Shown: in pieces, positions 49,094 to 57,732 of the stretch
Position numbering within the stretch: position 1 is the first letter of the stretch
Layout of the letters: every line of letters begins with the position of its first letter
Origin: JAWLHU01 sp049325315
GTDB taxonomy: Bacteria; Bacillota; Sulfobacillia; Symbiobacteriales; Symbiobacteriaceae
Length of the DNA stretch: 64,000 bases
Direction: 5' to 3'
Assembly: GCA_049325315.1 (NCBI GenBank)
Contig: JBMONB010000016.1
Span: 1 to 64,000, forward strand
The notes under the pieces: model-generated
What the model was told of the DNA's origin: nothing
Seen by the model: only the letters and a program-made list of their open reading frames with translations
Databases searched by the model: none
Made by a program: the position numbers and the translations under genes

Positions 49094-51520
49094 ATGGCCA
49101 AGTTCCGGGGAGACCGAACCGCATTTGGCTGGCCGGGCGCCGAGCCGCGGTGGACACAGGGGAATAAGGACGGGGTCGGAACCGCTTACTCCCCGGCCAG
49201 CCGGGTCTGGTTCTCGCTCTCCCAGGGGGCGCTGTCTGAGGTCTACTACCCCACCGTCGACCGCGCCCAGCTGCGGGACCTCCAGCTCCTCATTACCGAT
49301 GGGGAGTCCTTCTGCGCCACCGAGAAGGATCACCTGGAGCACCGGCTGGAGCCCATCTCGGAACATGCGCTGGGCTACCGGGTGGTCAACACTGACCCCC
49401 TGGGCCGCTTCCAGGTGATCAAGGAGATCATCGCTGATCCGCTCCTGCCGGCGGTGCTCCAGCGCACGGAGTTCACGGTTTCCGAGAAAGCGGCGGGGCC
49501 GCTGCAGGTCTATGCCTACGCCTCCCCCCGCCTCGACTGCGGCGGGTGGGGCAATAACGGGTATGTGGTGGAGGTGGCCGGCCGCGAGCTCCTGGTGGCC
49601 GAGCGAAACGGCCTCTGGCTCGCCATGGGAGCGACGGTGCCCTTCCGGCAGATGTCCGTCGGGTACGCCGGCCGGAGCGACGGGCTGGTCGACCTGACCA
49701 CGAACTTCCGGCTGGACTGGACCTTCGACCGGGCGCTGGAGGGCCATGTCGGCCTGACCGGCGAACTCGATCTGCAGCAGGGGCCGTTCACCCTGGGCCT
49801 CGCCTTCGGTGACAGCCTCCAGGCGGCGGTGGTCACGCTCTTTCAGGCGTTGGCCTACCCCTTCGAGCAGCGCCGTGAGCTCTTTCTCAGCCAGTGGCAG
49901 GCCGGCTATGACTCGGCCCTGGCGCTGGAGGAGCACGCCTGCGACGGGGGCAAGCTCTACCGGCGGAGCCACGCCCTGCTGCGGGCCCACGAGGACAAGA
50001 CCTTCCCCGGCGCCCTCATCGCCTCGCTCTCGATCCCCTGGGGCCATGCCCTGGGCGACGATGCCGCCGGCGGCTACCACCTGGTCTGGACGCGCGACAT
50101 GGTCAACTCCACCATGGGCCTGCTGGCCGGGGGTGACCTGGAGGCGCCCTTCCGGGCGCTGATCTACCTGGCCGGCAGCCAGCGCAGCGACGGGGGTTTT
50201 CCCCAGAACTTCTGGATCAACGGCGAGCCCCACTGGCACGGGATCCAGCTCGACGAGGTTGCCTTCCCGGTCCTCCTGGCCTGGCGGCTCCACCAGGAGC
50301 GGGCGCTGCGGGACTTCGACCCCTACCCCATGGTGCTGCGGGCGGCCGCCTTCCTGATCAACCACGGCCCGGCCACCCACCAGGAGCGCTGGGAGGAGAA
50401 CGGGGGCTACTCTCCCTCCACCCTGGCGGTTAACATCGCCGCCCTCATCTGCGCCGCCTCTCTGGCCCGGGCCCGGCAGGAGGTGGAGACCGCCCGCTTT
50501 TTGGAGTCGTACGCCGACTTTCTGGAGACCCACCTCGAGTCATGGACCGTCACCACCCAGGGATCGCTGGTACCTCAGATCCCGCGCCATTACATCCGGA
50601 TCCATCCGGTCGATATCAACAACCCGCTGGCCGACGAGAACCCCAACCACGGCACCGTCCACATTGCCAACCGGCCGCCCGGCACCCAACGGGCCTTTCC
50701 CGCCAAAGATGTGGTCGACGCCGGGTTCCTGGAACTGGTCCGCTACGGGATTCGCCGCCCCGATGACCCCCTGATCGCCGACTCCCTGCGGGTGGTCGAC
50801 CAGGTGCTTCGCCAGGAGTTCGCCGGCGGGCCGGCCTGGTACCGCTACAACCACGACGGCTACGGCCAGCAGGCCGACGGATCCCCCTACACCGGATGGG
50901 GTCAGGGGCGCCCCTGGCCGCTGCTCACCGGCGAGCGCGCCCACTACGAGCTGGCCGCCGGAAACGATGTCGCCCCCTACATTGAGGCGCTGGAGCGCTT
51001 CGCCACCGAGACCGGCATGCTGCCCGAGCAGGTCTGGGATGAAGATGACCGCCCTGAACTGGGCCTCTACCGGGGACGTCCCACCGGTGCGGCCATGCCG
51101 CTCTGCTGGGCCCATGCGGAGTATATTAAGCTCCTCCGCTCCCGGGCCGACGGGGTGGTCTTCGACCGGATCGAGCCGGTCTACCAGCGCTACTGCCTCG
51201 ACCGTTCGGCGGTGCAGCCCGTTGAGGTCTGGAAGGCGAACCGCCAGCCCCGGCACATTAGGCCCGGCACCACCCTCCGGATCCAGGCCAACGCCCCCTT
51301 CCGCCTCCGCTGGACCCTGGAGGAGTGGGAGTCGATCTACGATGCCTACTCGGTGCCCACCGCTCTCGAGATTCACTATGTGGATCTCTGGATTCCCCCG
51401 GACCAGCACTCCCCTGCCCGCTTCACCTTCTACTGGACCCGGGAGGAGCGCTGGGAGGGGCGGGACTTTGCCGTCGCGATGGCGGGACAGCCTGTTGCCC
51501 CGGGGCGCCGGCGGCAATAA
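49094..51520 (+). CDS. GH15 glucoamylase/glucodextranase-type enzyme
   Basis: 808 aa; ATG 49094 is preferred because an ACGAGGA element lies ~9 bases upstream; other in-frame ATGs at 49025 and 49088 are poorly placed. Residues ~1-270 are the N-terminal beta-sandwich (AFGWPGAEPRWTQGNKDGVGTAYS is the typical start). Residues ~290-680 form the (alpha/alpha)6 barrel with the two catalytic acids: Glu388 in QLDEVAFP and Glu645 in LPEQVWD. A C-terminal beta domain ends it. It releases glucose from non-reducing ends of alpha-glucans. No signal peptide, so it acts inside the cell, presumably on the polymer made by the divergent cluster. Confidence 0.92.
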   Translation: MAKFRGDRTAFGWPGAEPRWTQGNKDGVGTAYSPASRVWFSLSQGALSEVYYPTVDRAQLRDLQLLITDGESFCATEKDHLEHRLEPISEHALGYRVVNTDPLGRFQVIKEIIADPLLPAVLQRTEFTVSEKAAGPLQVYAYASPRLDCGGWGNNGYVVEVAGRELLVAERNGLWLAMGATVPFRQMSVGYAGRSDGLVDLTTNFRLDWTFDRALEGHVGLTGELDLQQGPFTLGLAFGDSLQAAVVTLFQALAYPFEQRRELFLSQWQAGYDSALALEEHACDGGKLYRRSHALLRAHEDKTFPGALIASLSIPWGHALGDDAAGGYHLVWTRDMVNSTMGLLAGGDLEAPFRALIYLAGSQRSDGGFPQNFWINGEPHWHGIQLDEVAFPVLLAWRLHQERALRDFDPYPMVLRAAAFLINHGPATHQERWEENGGYSPSTLAVNIAALICAASLARARQEVETARFLESYADFLETHLESWTVTTQGSLVPQIPRHYIRIHPVDINNPLADENPNHGTVHIANRPPGTQRAFPAKDVVDAGFLELVRYGIRRPDDPLIADSLRVVDQVLRQEFAGGPAWYRYNHDGYGQQADGSPYTGWGQGRPWPLLTGERAHYELAAGNDVAPYIEALERFATETGMLPEQVWDEDDRPELGLYRGRPTGAAMPLCWAHAEYIKLLRSRADGVVFDRIEPVYQRYCLDRSAVQPVEVWKANRQPRHIRPGTTLRIQANAPFRLRWTLEEWESIYDAYSVPTALEIHYVDLWIPPDQHSPARFTFYWTREERWEGRDFAVAMAGQPVAPGRRRQ

Positions 51521-51524
51521 GAAG

Positions 51525-51552
51525 GAGGCAGCCCGAGTGGCTGCCTCTTTTT
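51525..51552 (+). terminator. intrinsic terminator of the GH15 gene
   Basis: A 9-bp perfect stem (GAGGCAGCC and GGCTGCCTC, loop CGAGT) is followed by TTTTT, starting 5 bases after the stop. Confidence 0.9.
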
Positions 51553-51558
51553 GCACCC

Positions 51559-53040
51559 CTATTGCACCAGCGTGACCGACTTGATAAACCAGATCCCCCG
51601 ATCCCCCGGGTTCCGGCCCAGCTCGATCACGTACTCCTTCTCCCGGTACGTCAGCCGGGCCAGCGCCCGGTCCACCTGCTGCTCCAGCTTGGCTCCCCGC
51701 AGCCGGTTGGCGCTGAAGCCCAGGGCCCGCCCCTCCCAGACCAGGGTGCTGAGCGGGTCTAGGCGCCAGGTCTCCTCGCCCTTGTTCACCCGCTCCTGCA
51801 GCCAGTTCAGCCGCTCCGGGTCCAGGTAGTACTGCTCGGAGACGGTCTCCTTGCGCACCGGCTCATCGAACTTGTAGTTGCCCACCACAACGCCCTTCTG
51901 GCCATCGACCAGAATCTGCACCTGGTCGATACCCGGCACATCGGTCAGGGTGTATAGCAGCGAATCCACTGCCCGGGAGGACTCAGCCGAACCTTGCAGT
52001 TGCCTGAACTCGCCGCTCAGGTTGACCGTGGCTACGCCCAGGGAGACCGTTACCTGCTCCAGCAGCTTGGTCCCGGGCGGGAAGGTCTTTGCCAGGTAGG
52101 GGTCGGTCGGCCCCGCCAGGAGCGCCTCCACCACCGCCGTGGCCAGCCGCTCGTCATCGGGCAGCGCCCGCGCTTCGGGGATCACGTTGACCGCCTGCCG
52201 GTCGGCAAAGTAGAGCGGTTGCGGGACCATGCCCGCGTTCAGCCGCTGGGAGGTGATTCCCGTCACGCTCCAGATCCCGTTCTTCTTGGCCGCGGCGTTG
52301 CGAGCAAGGTGAATGGTGTAAAGCGTATCCCGGTAGGGAATGCGGGCTTCGGCCTGCTGCGCCCCAAGCTCCACCTTCAGCTCCACCGCCTGCAGTTGGG
52401 CAACGGTAAAGCCGAACATACGCCCCTCGAACTGGAGCACCCCGGCAGGGTCTGCCCGCCAGCGCTGCGCACCCTCTTTGTCCAACCGCCCCTGCAGGTA
52501 GCGAATCCGTTCGGGGTCCGGGGTGAAGGCCCGATCCCCATAGAAGGGCCGGCCGAGGGGCTCATCGAGTATGTAGTTGTCGCCCAGGCTGGCCCGCTTC
52601 TCACCGTCGACCAGGAACTGGACCCGATCGACGCCCCCGATCTCCGTCAGGCTGAGCAAGAGCGAGCCCATGGCCAGCTCAACTGCCTGCCCCTTCAGGT
52701 TCATTAGCTCACCGGAGAGGTTGACCCGGGCCACTCCGCCCGAGACCGTGACCGGCTCCCGGAGCCGCAGCCCGGTGGGGAGCACCTTGCGCAGGTGCGG
52801 ATCCTTCGGGCCCTCCAACAGCCGCTCCAGCATCTCCGTCGCCTGTGGCCCCGGATCGCCCGGGGCGATCATCAGCTGCTCGGGAATCAGGTGCTGCCCC
52901 TTTGCATCCGCAAAGAAGATCGCCACCCGCACCTCCTTGCCTATCTCCTGCCCGTCGGGATCCGGTATGTTTTTGCCACAGCCCGCTGTAACCGCCGCCA
53001 ACCATGAAACCAGGAGAAGGAACCACGCGGCTCGTTTCAC
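51559..53040 (-). CDS. Lipoprotein with two GerMN domains
   Basis: 493 aa from GTG 53040 (GAGGTGAT upstream). Lipoprotein signal with Cys21 (WLAAVTAGCGK). Two homologous halves each contain a GerMN domain: ~45-150 (ALRVAIFFADAKGQHLIPE onwards, TEMLERLLEGPKDPHLRKVLP, LREPVTVSGGVARVNLSGE) and ~260-385 (VVEALLAGPTDPYLAKTFPPGTKLLEQVTVSLGVATVNLSGEF). Each half ends in a repeated DPERxxYLQ/WLQ segment. GerM of Bacillus has this domain and functions in sporulation and germination at the engulfing membranes. A role in the spore envelope is likely. Confidence 0.85.
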   Translation of the reverse strand: MKRAAWFLLLVSWLAAVTAGCGKNIPDPDGQEIGKEVRVAIFFADAKGQHLIPEQLMIAPGDPGPQATEMLERLLEGPKDPHLRKVLPTGLRLREPVTVSGGVARVNLSGELMNLKGQAVELAMGSLLLSLTEIGGVDRVQFLVDGEKRASLGDNYILDEPLGRPFYGDRAFTPDPERIRYLQGRLDKEGAQRWRADPAGVLQFEGRMFGFTVAQLQAVELKVELGAQQAEARIPYRDTLYTIHLARNAAAKKNGIWSVTGITSQRLNAGMVPQPLYFADRQAVNVIPEARALPDDERLATAVVEALLAGPTDPYLAKTFPPGTKLLEQVTVSLGVATVNLSGEFRQLQGSAESSRAVDSLLYTLTDVPGIDQVQILVDGQKGVVVGNYKFDEPVRKETVSEQYYLDPERLNWLQERVNKGEETWRLDPLSTLVWEGRALGFSANRLRGAKLEQQVDRALARLTYREKEYVIELGRNPGDRGIWFIKSVTLVQ

Positions 53041-53061
53041 TGCAATCACCTCATGCTGCGA

Positions 53062-53832
53062 CTAGATACGCTGTGAGTAATAGATCTCCCGGTAGACCTC
53101 CCGAAAGCCCAGCCGCTCATAGAGGGGCCGGCCTGCCAGGGTGGGGGTCAGGCCGATATACTTGCAGCCCAAAGCGGTGGCACCACCAATGCAAGCCCGC
53201 ATGATCTCCGTTGCCACGCCGTTGCGCTGAAAGCGAGGCAGGGTGCACATGTTATAGATACCGCCCATCTCCCCGCGCGGAAAGAGCGTGCCCGCCCCGA
53301 CCGGGCGCCCGGAGAGGTGGGCAATGTAGTTCACCGCCCCGATCTCAAACGAGATATCGACCCCCCGCCGCCCTGCCGCCAATACCTCGGCCGAAGCCCC
53401 GGCAAAGAAGACCTGGCGGAGCAGCTCCCAAAAGAGATCCCCCTGGTCGGGCTCAATCCGCTCCACCTGCAAACCAGACCGCTCCACCGGCGGAAGCGGC
53501 GCCCCGTTGTACAGCATGACCGGATTGGTTTCGGTCATGAAGCCCAGCCGGTACAGCTGGACACCCAGGTCATCTGGCTGGGTGGCGGGCGTGGTCATCA
53601 GTGTGCAGTTCGGAATCCCTTGTGCCCGGAAAAAGGCGCGCGCAGAAGCGATCAGGTCCTCCACCTGATCGGCCCCAATGCGAATGCGGCTGACATGGTT
53701 GAAGCGCGGGTAGGGAACCATCGGCATCAACACCCAGCGGGCGCCGAACTGCTCAGAGGTGCTCTCCCCCAGGTGCTGCTTCAGGCATTCCTGGTTCTCT
53801 TCCCACAGGTCGGCAATCTGGACGAGGTCCAT
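53062..53832 (-). CDS. GNAT-family N-acetyltransferase
   Basis: 256 aa from ATG 53832 (GGGGGGA ~5 bases upstream); a longer frame reaches 53889 with no ribosome site. The first ~130 residues are a degenerate or unrelated domain. Residues ~135-256 are GNAT: IGAVNYIAHLSGRPVGAGTLF, the CoA loop MCTLPRFQRNGVATEIMRACI and YERLGFREVYREIYYSQ at the end. Substrate unknown. Its gene precedes the GerMN lipoprotein gene by 21 bases, so the two may be co-transcribed. Confidence 0.8.
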   Translation of the reverse strand: MDLVQIADLWEENQECLKQHLGESTSEQFGARWVLMPMVPYPRFNHVSRIRIGADQVEDLIASARAFFRAQGIPNCTLMTTPATQPDDLGVQLYRLGFMTETNPVMLYNGAPLPPVERSGLQVERIEPDQGDLFWELLRQVFFAGASAEVLAAGRRGVDISFEIGAVNYIAHLSGRPVGAGTLFPRGEMGGIYNMCTLPRFQRNGVATEIMRACIGGATALGCKYIGLTPTLAGRPLYERLGFREVYREIYYSQRI

Positions 53833-53925
53833 CCAGTTCCCCCCGATCTCTCGCTCCTCCCAGGAAGATTTCGCCAAGAAGTCGGGCAATTCCTTGTGTG
53901 GCTGGTGGGTTGGGGGGCCGGCTTA

Positions 53926-53961
53926 GGGCAACCGCCGGAGAAGAAGGCCCGGCGGTTGCCC
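53926..53961. terminator. hairpin after the MFS gene
   Basis: A perfect 13-bp stem (GGGCAACCGCCGG and its complement, 10-base loop) lies 3 bases past the end of the MFS gene on the minus strand. No T run is seen; a strong hairpin terminator. Confidence 0.65.
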
Positions 53962-53964
53962 GCT

Positions 53965-55299
53965 CTACCTTACAGGATCGGGCCGGGTGCCCTGCGGCAG
54001 GTTTTCGGGGACCTGCCAGGCCGGAATCTCCCGGGGGCCCGGCTTGTCGCCGCCGCCCCTGGGGCCGGCCTCGCCGCCCTTGCCGATTAGCTTCTCCGGG
54101 TGCACGAAGAAGATGGCGACCGCCAGCGTGACACCCAGAATGGAGGCCGAGAACCAGAACGGGACCGACTCCCCCCGCTTCATCAGCGCACCGTAGAGCG
54201 GCGGCCCGAAGGCAACCCCGATGAAGCGGACCGCCCCGTAGAGCGAGGTGACCATGGCGCGCTGCGCTGTGGGAGCGCTGGATGTGATCAGGTTGTTCAG
54301 GCCCGGCAGCTGAAGGCCCGTGCCGACCCCGCCGGTGATCACCCCCGTAAAGAAGGCCCAGTCCTGCGGCACAAAGGCGACCAGGAGCATCCCGCCGATG
54401 GCGATGACAAGCCCTGTTACCACCGCCGGCTTCAGCAGGTTCTGGTGGCTCTGCAAAAAGAGGCCCGCCCCGAACGAGGTGATCGACATGGCCAGCACCG
54501 GCCACATGATCAGGAACCCCTTGGGCACCCCATCGATATCGTGGGCGCTCTCCAGGTGCTCCGACAGAAAGAACAGGACCCCGAAAAGGACAAAGAGCGC
54601 CACCGTTCCCGCCCAGAAGCAGGCCAGCAGCGGGACGCCCTTCTTCTTGAAGAGGCTGACCACCGAGCCCAGGTATTGCTTGAAGCCCGCTGCCTTCTCC
54701 CGCTCCGGCTCCTTGGTCAGGAACCAGACCGCCAGGGCAAAGGGAACCGACATGGCGGCGTAGGCAAAGAAGACCCCCCACCAGACGGCCAGCGCCCCCA
54801 CCAGCGCCCCGAGAATCGGCGAGACCACCTTGCCCACGCCGTTGGACGCCTCCAAAATGCCCAGCGCCGTCACCCGCTGCGGTCCCCCGAACAGGTCGCC
54901 GACGAAGGCCATCGCCACCGGGGCGGTGCCGGCGGCGCCCAAACCCTGTACGATCCGCCCCGCCATCACCACGGTAAAGCCGTCCTCGCCCAGCCACCAT
55001 CCACCCAGGCCCGAGATGACCCCGCCCAGGCCGTAGAGCAGGAGGGCGGGCACGATCACCACCTTCCGGCCGAAGCGGTCAGCCAGAAAGCCCGCCAGGG
55101 CGATGCCCACACCGGCGGCCAGCGAGAAGGCGGTCACCGCCAGGCCGGTGACGGACTTGTCGAGCCCCATCTCCCTGCCCATGTCCGGCAGGACCGGGAT
55201 CAGCATGGAGTTGCCCAGAACCATGATCAAGGGCACCGTGCAGAGCGCAGCCAACTGCACCCACTTGTTCGGACCTGCCTGTGCCTTGGACTCCGCCAC
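53965..55299 (-). CDS. MFS transporter, drug-efflux (DHA1) type
   Basis: 444 aa from GTG 55299 (GGGAGGG 8 bases upstream). Twelve membrane helices. MFS signature between helices 2 and 3, GFLADRFGRKVVIVPALLLYG, and the antiporter motif in helix 5 (ILEASNGVGKVVSPILGALVG), typical of proton-driven drug exporters. The C-terminal ~35 residues are a Pro/Gly-rich cytoplasmic tail. Substrate unknown. It is divergent from the DUF441 gene; TTGACA at 55358 in that gap points to the rightward genes. Confidence 0.88.
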   Translation of the reverse strand: MAESKAQAGPNKWVQLAALCTVPLIMVLGNSMLIPVLPDMGREMGLDKSVTGLAVTAFSLAAGVGIALAGFLADRFGRKVVIVPALLLYGLGGVISGLGGWWLGEDGFTVVMAGRIVQGLGAAGTAPVAMAFVGDLFGGPQRVTALGILEASNGVGKVVSPILGALVGALAVWWGVFFAYAAMSVPFALAVWFLTKEPEREKAAGFKQYLGSVVSLFKKKGVPLLACFWAGTVALFVLFGVLFFLSEHLESAHDIDGVPKGFLIMWPVLAMSITSFGAGLFLQSHQNLLKPAVVTGLVIAIGGMLLVAFVPQDWAFFTGVITGGVGTGLQLPGLNNLITSSAPTAQRAMVTSLYGAVRFIGVAFGPPLYGALMKRGESVPFWFSASILGVTLAVAIFFVHPEKLIGKGGEAGPRGGGDKPGPREIPAWQVPENLPQGTRPDPVR

Positions 55300-55443
55300 T
55301 GGTGATTCCCTCCCCGCACACAATCACACCCCTTTAGCCTTTCCGAAGCGGGGCGGCTTGACACGTGCAGGCATTTTTTGTGCAGACCGCTGATAGACTC
55401 CAGGGAGCGATCTTGCTGCGCAGAGACCGAGGAGGGGATGCAC

Positions 55444-55896
55444 ATGTCGAGCGAGCGGGTCATCCTGCTCACCCTGATGGCGCTGGGGGTGGCCGCACGC
55501 AACTCGTTGATCGTCACCTCTGCCGGCATCGTGCTGATCATGCACGCCCTCCGGCTCGACCGGTTCTTTCCCTTGCTGGAAAAGCGGGGACTGGAGGCCG
55601 GTCTGATCTTTCTTCTGATGGCCGTGCTCGTCCCATTCGCCACCGGCGAGGTCGGCTGGACCGAGATCCGGCTCTCCTTCACCTCGTGGAGCGGGCTGGC
55701 CGCCATCTTGGGCGGCGTGATCGCCGCCGTGCTCAGCGGCTACGGGGTGACGCTGCTCCAGGTACGCCCGGAGGTGATCGTCGGGATGGTGGTCGGCACG
55801 ATCCTGGGCGTGGTCCTCTTCAAGGGCATTCCGGTGGGGCCGCTGGCTGCCGCCGGCTTCACCGCCATCTTGCTGGCAATCCTGCGCTGGACATAG
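55444..55896 (+). CDS. DUF441-family membrane protein
   Basis: 150 aa from ATG 55444, GAGGAGGGG 6 bases upstream. Four membrane helices in the DUF441 (YtwI-like) arrangement: RVILLTLMALGVAARNSLIVTSAGIVLIMHAL is the conserved opening. LEKRGLEAGLIFLLMAVLVPFATGEV and the last helix pair around VIVGMVVGTILGVVLFKGIPVGPL follow. Function of the family is unknown. It is 11 bases upstream of yqhV, forming a two-gene unit. Confidence 0.8.
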   Translation: MSSERVILLTLMALGVAARNSLIVTSAGIVLIMHALRLDRFFPLLEKRGLEAGLIFLLMAVLVPFATGEVGWTEIRLSFTSWSGLAAILGGVIAAVLSGYGVTLLQVRPEVIVGMVVGTILGVVLFKGIPVGPLAAAGFTAILLAILRWT

Positions 55897-55907
55897 GAGG
55901 AAGGTCG

Positions 55908-56171
55908 ATGGATGAGAGGATGCTCTGGTCCATCCGTCTCATGCGGATGCTCTCCGCCTGCGTGGAGGTGGCCGCCGCCGTGCTCCTCCTGCGGATGACC
56001 GACGTGCGCTCCATGATCCGCCTGAACAGCCTGCTGGGCCTCCTCGGCCCGCTGATCTTCATTACGGTCAGCGGCCTGGGCATCGCCGCCAGCCTGGGCA
56101 AGATTCAGCCGGGAAAGCTCGGGCTGATCCTGCTGGGCGTGTTGCTGGTCCTTTGGGGCACCCGGTCGTGA
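55908..56171 (+). CDS. yqhV: YqhV-family (DUF2619) small membrane protein
   Basis: 87 aa, TAGGAGGAAGGTCG directly before the ATG. Three hydrophobic segments: LSACVEVAAAVLLLRM, SLLGLLGPLIFITVSGLGI and KLGLILLGVLLVLWG. The charged N-terminus (MDERMLWSIRLMRML) and the pairing of helices match YqhV, which in Bacillus lies just upstream of the spoIIIA genes. Here the spoIIIA genes are absent and it follows DUF441 instead. Role unknown; a sporulation link is inferred from the family. Confidence 0.75.
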   Translation: MDERMLWSIRLMRMLSACVEVAAAVLLLRMTDVRSMIRLNSLLGLLGPLIFITVSGLGIAASLGKIQPGKLGLILLGVLLVLWGTRS

Positions 56172-56258
56172 TTTTTTTGTGTGGACAGGTGAAGGGTTCG
56201 GGCGAGAGGAACCGTCAAACCGAGCGTAAAGGCAATCGCTCGAAGGAGGCTCCTCTGC

Positions 56259-57449
56259 ATGAACACCGTCACACGCAAGGTCGGGCGGATCACCGTCGCC
56301 ACCGGGCTGGTCGCCCTGGGCGCCGCCCTGCTCATGGACAACCTGCTCTCCGCCGGCCCCGCATACACCAGCCTTGTCGTTCGCTTCTGGCCGGTCCTCC
56401 TGATCGGCTTCGGCGTCGAATACCTGGTCTTCAGCCTCCTGGGCGACCGGGCCGAAGATGGCCGCCAGATCCGGCTCCGCTTCGACCTGGGCGGTGCGAT
56501 CCTGCTCTTCCTGATCGTCGGCCTCACCGTCGGCTTTCAGACCCTCTCCACCTGGGTCTCCCTCAACCCACGCGACTATGTGATGACCAGCCCCGGCAGC
56601 GACCGGACCGAGAGCGCCTCGGTCCCTGTCGATGGCGCCAGAACGGTCGATATCGAGATCGACCTGGGCCGGGTGGAGGTCTATTCCCAGCGGCTGAGCG
56701 AGGTGCGGGTGGAGGCCTCCTACGGAATGCACGGCTTCCTGGTCCTCAAGGACCTGGCCGGGGCCCTCGCCGACTTTAAGCTGACCGCCGAGGGCGGTGA
56801 GACCATCCGAATTCGGGGCAATGCCCCGAAGGGGATCGGCCTTGGCAACCTGAGCGCCACTTACCGGGTCTATATCCCCACCGGTATGACGGTGCGCCTC
56901 CGCACCGGCGCCGGCTCCATCGTCGTCCGGGACTACCAGGGCGACCTGGACCTTACCAGCGGGGTCGGTTCGGTCACCGTCACCGCCTCGGCCGGCAAGC
57001 TGGAGGCGAGCACCGGGTCGGGGTCGATCCATGTGAACGACTTTACCGGTCCGGTCAACGCCAAGACCAGTGTCGGCCGGATCACCGTGCGGCAGGTCAC
57101 CGGCGCCCTGCAGCTCGACTCGGGCACCGGCTCGGTTCAGGTCGATGACTGGAGCGGCTCCAAGCTGGTGGCTGAAACCCGGACGGGCTCAGTGGGCCTC
57201 TCCACCTCGATTCCGCTGGAGGGCGATGTGCTCCTGCGCACATCCACCGGCTCGATCAACGTCAGCCTGCCCTCGGCGTCGAGCATGAAGGTGACCGCCC
57301 GGACCAAGACCGGCTCGATCAACGCCCCGCCCTTCGTCTCGGTCGACAAGAACGGCTCCTCCCAGTCGGCGCTGGGCCAGAGCGGCGACGGCAAGCACGT
57401 GGTCACCCTCGAAGCCAGCATGGGCTCGATTCACTTCAACACCCGGTAG
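56259..57449 (+). CDS. DUF4097-type beta-helix membrane protein (LiaF-like start)
   Basis: 396 aa, AAGGAGG 9 bases before the ATG. N-terminus: three membrane helices of the DUF5668/LiaF type (VATGLVALGAALLMDNLL, FWPVLLIGFGVEYLVFSLL, FDLGGAILLFLIVGLTVGF). Residues ~125-396 form a right-handed beta-helix (DUF4097) with many GTGS/G-S-I-x-V repeats (STGSGSIHVNDF, SGTGSVQVDDW, STGSINVSL). LiaF-type proteins inhibit cell-envelope stress signalling. No liaRS genes are nearby. A short inverted repeat (56221-56242) precedes its ribosome site. Confidence 0.75.
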   Translation: MNTVTRKVGRITVATGLVALGAALLMDNLLSAGPAYTSLVVRFWPVLLIGFGVEYLVFSLLGDRAEDGRQIRLRFDLGGAILLFLIVGLTVGFQTLSTWVSLNPRDYVMTSPGSDRTESASVPVDGARTVDIEIDLGRVEVYSQRLSEVRVEASYGMHGFLVLKDLAGALADFKLTAEGGETIRIRGNAPKGIGLGNLSATYRVYIPTGMTVRLRTGAGSIVVRDYQGDLDLTSGVGSVTVTASAGKLEASTGSGSIHVNDFTGPVNAKTSVGRITVRQVTGALQLDSGTGSVQVDDWSGSKLVAETRTGSVGLSTSIPLEGDVLLRTSTGSINVSLPSASSMKVTARTKTGSINAPPFVSVDKNGSSQSALGQSGDGKHVVTLEASMGSIHFNTR

Positions 57450-57455
57450 TATGTG

Positions 57456-57483
57456 AAGACCAGGCCTGGCAGCCTGGTCTTTT
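57456..57483 (+). terminator. intrinsic terminator of the DUF4097 gene
   Basis: A 10-bp perfect stem (AAGACCAGGC and GCCTGGTCTT, loop CTGGCA) followed by TT, 6 bases after the stop. Confidence 0.8.
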
Positions 57484-57515
57484 GCGCGCAGGGAGGTTCG
57501 GGAAGACTCAGGGAG

Positions 57516-57689
57516 AATTTTAACAGTCGCCTCCGGGTCTGGATGTCAAATTTCTCCTTGAGAGTGGCCTGCCTGCCAATTTGTCACCATCTAACCACTG
57601 GTTACCAGCCAACCGGTGCGTCTCGAGGAATGCCAGGACAAACCTTAGGGAATTTTTTAACAGGATTACGGGCCACAACTGTTAAAAAA
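57516..57689. promoter_or_regulatory. AACAG-containing repeats upstream of the SDR gene
   Basis: TTTTTTAACAG (57653-57663) pairs perfectly with CTGTTAAAAAA (57679-57689). A related AATTTTAACAG occurs at 57516-57526, and TAACCA-c-TGGTTA lies near 57594. These sit in the 283-base gap 57450-57732, which holds no gene, and are AT-rich islands in a GC-rich region. The inverted pair ends 44 bases before the SDR start; operators or a promoter region are likely. Confidence 0.4.
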
Positions 57690-57732
57690 TGACGCGAGAG
57701 GCCACAGCGGTCTCAGAGGGAGGGAGATGCGC

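Noticed and set aside
49067..50533. Minus-strand open frame of 488 codons opposite the GH15 gene
   Set aside because: Antisense to a gene with both catalytic residues in place; Gly/Gln/Val-rich product without a recognisable fold.
54100..55305. Plus-strand open frame of 401 codons opposite the MFS gene
   Set aside because: Highly charged, low-complexity product antisense to clear membrane helices; a shadow of the transporter gene.
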